A stretch of DNA of 64,000 nt, from assembly GCA_905182545.1 (NCBI GenBank), contig CAJJBY010000007.1, positions 226,001-290,000 of the forward strand. The letters are read 5' to 3'. A program made the position numbers and the translations under genes. This document shows, in pieces, positions 59,278-64,000 of this stretch. Within the stretch, counting starts at the first letter, position 1; every line of letters begins with the position of its first letter. Below the pieces are notes generated by a model that was not told the origin of the DNA, made no database searches, and was given only the letters and a program-made list of their open reading frames with translations. This DNA comes from an uncultured Candidatus Puniceispirillum sp. Its GTDB lineage: Bacteria > Pseudomonadota > Alphaproteobacteria > Puniceispirillales > Puniceispirillaceae.

Positions 59278-60834
59278 ATGGATACATCATCAATTCCTGG
59301 CCTTGAGCTAATTCAAGTTGCCGACGTGGTGGCGCGTGAAAAATCAATTGAGCGCGAAGAAGTCATGCTGGCGATGGAAGAAGCCATCCAAAAGGCCGGT
59401 CGGGCGAAATACGGGCTAGATCGTGATATCCGGGCGATGATTGATCGTAAAACCGGTGCCATTCGTCTTGAGCGTTGGATCGAAGTTGTCGAAGAAGTTG
59501 AAGATGAATCGATGCAAATGAGTGTTGCTGAAGGTGCCAAACAAACCCCGCCATTGGCCGCTGGTGAATTTTGGCGCCAGTCTTTGCCGCCAATCGAATT
59601 TGGCCGGATTGCCGCGCAAACAGCAAAACAGGTTATTTCACAAAAAGTGCGCGATGCTGAACGGGTGCGCCAGTTTGAAGAATATAAGCACCGGATTGGC
59701 GAAATTGTTGTTGGTACGGTCAAGCGGGCTGAAAGCTATTCAATCACGGTTGATCTTGGCCGCGCCGAAGCGGTGATTCGCCGTGAGGAAATGATCCCGC
59801 GTGAAAATCTGCGCCAAGGCGATCGTGTTCGTGCCTATATCATTGATGTTCGTGAAGAGCCGCGCGGCCCACAGATTTTCCTATCGCGGGCTTGCAATGA
59901 ATTCATGGCCAAGCTGTTTACCCAAGAAGTGCCCGAAATCTATGATGGCATTATTGAAATCAAGGGGGTTGCCCGCGAGCCTGGCAGCCGTGCCAAAATT
60001 GCCGTTCTGTCAAATGATCCGGGCATTGATCCGGTTGGTGCTTGTGTTGGTATGCGCGGCAGCCGTGTTCAGGCCGTTGTTGGCGAATTGCAGGGTGAAA
60101 AAGTCGAAATCATTCCCTATATCGAAGATCCAGCCGCTTTTGTGGTGAATGCATTGGCACCTGCCGAAGTCGCCAAGGTGGTGATGGATGAGGGTGCTGG
60201 TCGGATGGAAGTTGTTGTTCCGGACGATCAATTGAGCCTCGCGATTGGACGTCGTGGCCAGAATGTGCGTTTGGCGTCGCAATTGTCGGGTTGGTATATT
60301 GATGTTCTGACCGAGGCTGAAGAATCCGAACGCCGTCAAGAAGAGTTCAAAACCCGTTCAACACGCTTTATTGATGCGTTGAATATTGATGATGTGATTG
60401 CGCATCTTCTTGTTGCTGAAGGCTTTGTCTTCCCTGAAGAAATCGCCGAAAGCACATTGGAAGAGCTAGCCGCCATTCAGGGCTTTGACGAAGATATTGC
60501 TGGCGAATTGCAGAATCGTGCCATCGAATTTGTCGAGCGTGAATCAGATCGGATCAATGCTGCGCTTGATGAGATGAAGGTCGCTGATGATCTTCGTGCT
60601 TTTGAATATATCAGCCTTGCGATGTTGTTGACCCTTGCCGAAAATGAAATCCGCACGCTTGATGATCTTGCCGGTCTTGATAATGAAGAGCTTGTCGAGT
60701 TTTTAGGTCAGCATGGTCTTAGCGATGGCGGCGAAGCTGGTGATATTATCATGGCAGCGCGGGCGCATTGGTTTACAGATGAAACCGCTGACAGCACAGA
60801 CACCGACGATGCGTCGGCTTCGTCTGACAGCTAG
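59278..60834 (+). CDS. nusA: Transcription termination/antitermination protein NusA
   Basis: 518 residues. N-terminal RNA polymerase-binding domain, S1 domain near residues 140-200 (GTVKRAESYSITVDLGRAEAVIRREEMIPRE), KH1 and KH2 (DPVGACVGMRGSRVQAVV; AIGRRGQNVRLASQLSGW) and a C-terminal acidic repeat region (LTLAENEIRTLDDLAGL). Intact. Ninety-nine bases after rimP. Confidence 0.97.
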   Translation: MDTSSIPGLELIQVADVVAREKSIEREEVMLAMEEAIQKAGRAKYGLDRDIRAMIDRKTGAIRLERWIEVVEEVEDESMQMSVAEGAKQTPPLAAGEFWRQSLPPIEFGRIAAQTAKQVISQKVRDAERVRQFEEYKHRIGEIVVGTVKRAESYSITVDLGRAEAVIRREEMIPRENLRQGDRVRAYIIDVREEPRGPQIFLSRACNEFMAKLFTQEVPEIYDGIIEIKGVAREPGSRAKIAVLSNDPGIDPVGACVGMRGSRVQAVVGELQGEKVEIIPYIEDPAAFVVNALAPAEVAKVVMDEGAGRMEVVVPDDQLSLAIGRRGQNVRLASQLSGWYIDVLTEAEESERRQEEFKTRSTRFIDALNIDDVIAHLLVAEGFVFPEEIAESTLEELAAIQGFDEDIAGELQNRAIEFVERESDRINAALDEMKVADDLRAFEYISLAMLLTLAENEIRTLDDLAGLDNEELVEFLGQHGLSDGGEAGDIIMAARAHWFTDETADSTDTDDASASSDS

Positions 60835-60854
60835 GCCATGAGGGGCTATCTGTC

Positions 60855-61460
60855 ATGGCTGAGCGCACCTGTATCGCAACTGGGCAAACGCTTCCCCCGC
60901 ATAAGCTAATTCGCTTTGTTGCGGCACCGGATGGTTATGCTGTTGCCGATCTTGCAGGACGTCTGCCCGGCCGTGGCGCGTGGGTGACAGCCGAAGAACC
61001 TGTCATTCGTAAAGCCGATCAAAAAGGTCATTTGAAACGCGCTCTTGGCGTGGGGTTGAAATCGGTTGATGCCGATATTGCCGCCATTGCCGTAGGGTTA
61101 CGGGCGCGTATCATTGCCACAGCATCAATGGCACGCCGCGCCGGCATGCTTCTTGGTGGTGGCGGTAAATTATTATCTGAGGGTCATTTTGAAGGTTTGC
61201 TTGCGGCGGCGGATGCATCGCCGCGCGAACTTGCGAAAATGAAATCCAAGCTTGATGTGGATTGGGTTAGCCAGTCATTCAGCGCAACCGAACTTGGCCG
61301 CATATGTGGCCGTGACAGTTTGGCTTTTGTCGGTCTGCGGGCATCGACTGGCAATGGTTCAGGAAAATTAGTACGCACGGTTCATGAAGATATCATGCGT
61401 TTAGACGGGTTTTATACAACAGCGGGTTGTAATGACCTGCCTGACCGGTGTATCACCTAG
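60855..61460 (+). CDS. YlxR (DUF448) / L7Ae-like fusion RNA-binding protein
   Basis: 201 residues. Residues 1-75 are YlxR-like (RTCIATGQTLPPHKLIRFV, GRLPGRGAWVT) and residues 80-180 a ribosomal L7Ae-type fold (RARIIATASMARRAGMLLGGGGKL). In Firmicutes ylxR and ylxQ are separate genes; the fused form is common in alphaproteobacteria. Role in translation or RNA metabolism, not established. In the nusA-infB operon as usual. Confidence 0.9.
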   Translation: MAERTCIATGQTLPPHKLIRFVAAPDGYAVADLAGRLPGRGAWVTAEEPVIRKADQKGHLKRALGVGLKSVDADIAAIAVGLRARIIATASMARRAGMLLGGGGKLLSEGHFEGLLAAADASPRELAKMKSKLDVDWVSQSFSATELGRICGRDSLAFVGLRASTGNGSGKLVRTVHEDIMRLDGFYTTAGCNDLPDRCIT

Positions 61461-61522
61461 GCGGAACGGTTTGACCAGCGCATGAGAGATTATGTGGTGG
61501 TGAATACCAAGAAAGGTTCGAA

Positions 61523-64000
61523 ATGACTGACGATAGCAGTAAACCAAAAAAACTGAGTCTCTCAGGTAGCAAATTGACGCTTGGCAATATTGACGCCAGC
61601 AAGCTACGTGCCGGGCCATCAGTTGGTGGTGCGCGCAAAACGGTTCAAGTTGAAGTCCGGCGCAAACGCGCTCCAGCTGCGCCGCAACGCGGTGGGGCAA
61701 CAGCGCCTGAACCAGTGGTAACCCAACCCGTACAAACCGCCGCCGCGCCAGCCCCATCGGCACCTACCGCTGATGATCGGCTAACAGCGCAAGAACGCGC
61801 CGCGCGTGTTCGCGCCCTGCAAGAAGGGCTTGCCAAGGCCGATGCACCAGCTGGTGAGGCAAATGTTCCCGCCGATGATCATGCCAAAGCGCCGGCCGAA
61901 ACACCGGGTGAAGCTGCTGCACCAGAAGCTGCAACCGAACCAGAAATGCCGCTTGATTCGGTTGCCGCGCGCCGCGCTGCCGAACTTGCTGAATTGCAGG
62001 AAATCGAAGCTGGTGAAGAGCGTCGCCGTAGTGAAGAGAATAAAAAACATACCGATGCGCACGCAGCGCGCCGTCAGGTTACCGAAGAAGCGCCAAGCGA
62101 TACGGCGGCAGCGGCCAATAAATTTGGTTCAACGCCAACCGAGATACAAAATCGCCGTCGCCGCGAAGCTGAAGAAATGGCACCGCGCCGCCCAGCACCA
62201 CGCCGCGAAGCTGTGGGTCGCCGCCAATCAGGTAAAATGACCATTACACAGGCTTTGTCGGGTGATGACAGCCGTCGTCAACGCTCGCTTGCTTCGGTCA
62301 AGCGCCAGCGTGAGCGGGCGCGGATGCGCGAAGAACAACCGCAGGTCAAACAGCTTCGTGATGTGGTTATTCCTGACAGCATTACAGTAAGTGAATTGGC
62401 AAACCGGATGGCCGAGCGCACTGCCGATGTGGTAAAAGAGCTGATGAAGCTGAACATCATGGCAACAGCAACACAGGCCATTGATGGTGAAACGGCTGAA
62501 TTGGTGGCTGGTGAATTTGGGCACCGGATTCAGCGTGTATCTGAATCGGATATTGAAATTGGCCTTGGTGGTGATGATGATCCGGCGGAAATCCTGCAAC
62601 CACGCCCGCCTGTCGTGACCATTATGGGTCACGTTGACCATGGTAAAACTAGCCTTCTTGATGCCATTCGCCGCACCGATGTTGCGGCTGGTGAATCAGG
62701 GGGAATTACCCAGCATATCGGCGCCTATCAGATTAAGACAGCGGCCGATAATGTCATTACTTTCATTGATACGCCGGGTCATGAAGCCTTTACCGAAATG
62801 CGGTCACGCGGGGCGAATATCACTGATATTGTCGTTCTGGTTGTGGCGGCTGATGATTCGGTCATGATGCAAACCATCGAAGCGATTAACCATGCCAAGG
62901 CTGCAGGCTGTCCAACAATTGTTGCAATCAATAAATGTGACAAGCCTGCAGCCGATTCGGCGCGCGTGCGAAGCGATTTGTTGCAGCATGAAATCATCAC
63001 CGAAGATTTTGGCGGCGATGTTTTATGTGTTGATGTGTCAGCGCATACAGGAATGGGTCTCGACAAGTTGGAAGAAGCCATCATGTTGCAGGCCGAACTT
63101 CTCGAATTGAAGGCCAATCCTGATCGTCCGGCCGAAGGTGTTGTTGTTGAATCAAAGGTTGAGCGCGGCAAGGGATCAGTTGCTACATTGCTGGTCCAAC
63201 GCGGCACCTTGAAGCAAGGCGATATTTTTGTCATTGGTGCTGAAAGCGGTCGTGTTCGTGCGTTGCTTGACGATCGTGGCAAAACCCTGCAATCAGCGGG
63301 GCCGGGTCAGCCTGTTGAGATTCTGGGTCTGAACGGCACGCCGATGGCAGGCGATAGCTGTGTTGTTGTTGAAAGCGAAGCGCGTGCGCGTGAAATTGCC
63401 GAATATCGGACACGCCGCAACCGTGATCACGAGGCCGCCCGCGGTGCACGTGGATCGGTCGAGCAGATGCTGTCGGCAATTGCCGCTGGTGAAGCTGAAG
63501 AATTACCAGTTGTGATCAAGACCGATGTTCATGGCTCGCTTGAGGCCATTCGTGTTGCGCTGGAAAAGCTAGGAACCGAACAGGTGAAGGTGCGTCTATT
63601 GTCGGCCGGTGTTGGTGCGCTTAGCGAATCTGACATCAGCCTTGCCGCCGCCTCAAATGCCATTGTGGTTGGCTTTAACGTTCGGGCGATTCCGCAGGCG
63701 CGTGATCTGGCAAAACGTGATGGTGTTGAAATTCGCTATCACTCGATTATTTATGAACTTATCGATGAAGTCAAAGCAGCAATGGGCGGCCTTCTTAGCC
63801 CCGATACGCAAGAAGATTTCATTGGTTACGCCGAAATTCGTCAGGTCTTTGGTGTGTCAAAAATTGGCAAGATTGCCGGTTGTATGGTGACCGAAGGCGT
63901 TATCAAACGTGGCTGCAAGGTTCGCTTGCTGCGTGATAATGTGGTGATTCATGAAGGCTCGCTCAAAACCCTGAAGCGCTTTAAAGATGAAGTCAAAGAA
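61523..64000 (+). CDS. infB: Translation initiation factor IF-2, 5' part (runs off window)
   Basis: Open from ATG 61523 to the window end with no frameshift, 826 codons so far. The N-terminal domain is Ala/Pro/Glu-rich and low complexity (residues 50-250), with the conserved start [13 protein letters not shown]. The G domain begins near residue 368: [12 protein letters not shown] (G1), [18 protein letters not shown] (G3), NKCDKP (G4), SAHTGMG (G5). Beta-barrel and C1/C2 domains follow ([13 protein letters not shown]-type, [33 protein letters not shown]). Only the extreme C-terminus is missing. Confidence 0.97.
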   Translation, partial: MTDDSSKPKKLSLSGSKLTLGNIDASKLRAGPSVGGARKTVQVEVRRKRAPAAPQRGGATAPEPVVTQPVQTAAAPAPSAPTADDRLTAQERAARVRALQEGLAKADAPAGEANVPADDHAKAPAETPGEAAAPEAATEPEMPLDSVAARRAAELAELQEIEAGEERRRSEENKKHTDAHAARRQVTEEAPSDTAAAANKFGSTPTEIQNRRRREAEEMAPRRPAPRREAVGRRQSGKMTITQALSGDDSRRQRSLASVKRQRERARMREEQPQVKQLRDVVIPDSITVSELANRMAERTADVVKELMKLNIMATATQAIDGETAELVAGEFGHRIQRVSESDIEIGLGGDDDPAEILQPRPPVVTIMGHVDHGKTSLLDAIRRTDVAAGESGGITQHIGAYQIKTAADNVITFIDTPGHEAFTEMRSRGANITDIVVLVVAADDSVMMQTIEAINHAKAAGCPTIVAINKCDKPAADSARVRSDLLQHEIITEDFGGDVLCVDVSAHTGMGLDKLEEAIMLQAELLELKANPDRPAEGVVVESKVERGKGSVATLLVQRGTLKQGDIFVIGAESGRVRALLDDRGKTLQSAGPGQPVEILGLNGTPMAGDSCVVVESEARAREIAEYRTRRNRDHEAARGARGSVEQMLSAIAAGEAEELPVVIKTDVHGSLEAIRVALEKLGTEQVKVRLLSAGVGALSESDISLAAASNAIVVGFNVRAIPQARDLAKRDGVEIRYHSIIYELIDEVKAAMGGLLSPDTQEDFIGYAEIRQVFGVSKIGKIAGCMVTEGVIKRGCKVRLLRDNVVIHEGSLKTLKRFKDEVKE

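Noticed and set aside
1-64000. tRNA genes, rRNA, CRISPR arrays, insertion sequences or prophage
   Set aside because: No T-loop-like tRNA ends, no repeat-spacer pattern, no transposase or integrase motifs were seen on reading both strands.

Overview
The window is a 64 kb chromosomal segment of an alphaproteobacterium. The evidence is gene content and order: holA/parB/parA/rsmG/mnmG/mnmE, rho, hemJ and hemE next to a DnaA-box-containing gap, then ppsR/maf/coaE/dnaQ/secB/fxsA/Tim44-like, and further on mutS/glnD/murJ/trpS/nfuA and tsaB/rimI/miaB/phoH/ybeY/corC/lnt/metK/trmB/rimP/nusA/ylxR/infB. Moderate GC, short gaps and many ATGA-type overlaps suggest a compact marine lineage. SAR116-like (Puniceispirillum-type) is my best guess, but it is an inference and no rRNA is present to settle it.

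Layout. (1) 1-9.5 kb: the leftward arm of the replication origin. It carries the partition genes, the tRNA-U34 modification pair mnmE/mnmG, rho and two haem genes, nearly all on the minus strand, plus two perfect parS sites at 2683 and 6291. (2) 9.57-9.95 kb: the candidate oriC, AT-rich with DnaA boxes, between hemE and ppsR. (3) 9.9-18 kb: the rightward arm, with ppsR-maf-coaE-dnaQ, secB-fxsA diverging from the Tim44-like gene, smr, an XRE regulator, GNAT and HIT genes, and a decayed comM. (4) 18-25.6 kb: glutathione synthetase, BON lipoprotein, yraN and rsmI diverging from a penicillin-binding protein activator, then hemW-rdgB-rph. (5) 25.7-34.2 kb: hrcA, two poorly characterised genes, grpE, dnaK, dnaJ, dapB, nth. 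(6) 34-41 kb: a lipoprotein, an adenosine-kinase-like PfkB, maeB, mutS. (7) 41-49.7 kb: glnD, murJ, trpS, nfuA, a glucosaminidase and a polysaccharide deacetylase. (8) 49.8-64 kb: a near-continuous translation, RNA-modification and transcription-antitermination block ending inside infB.

Quality caveat. At least 20 single-base indels break genes that should be essential (parA, parB, mnmG, mnmE, hemE, dnaQ, grpE, dnaJ, glnD, lnt and others), while long genes such as dnaK, maeB, mutS, nusA and infB read through. Most are probably sequencing or assembly errors, often in short homopolymers. I report such genes as single CDS entries spanning the frameshift. comM is different: it has in-frame losses of conserved blocks, including the Walker A loop, and looks like a true pseudogene.

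There is no CRISPR array, prophage, insertion sequence, tRNA or rRNA that I can support. The most interesting items are the origin/parS architecture, with two parS copies read as the same peptide in two unrelated genes; the decayed comM; a small triple-CxxC zinc-ribbon membrane protein; a Lys-rich protein with a faintly PopZ-like helix; and a heat-shock promoter match upstream of dnaK.
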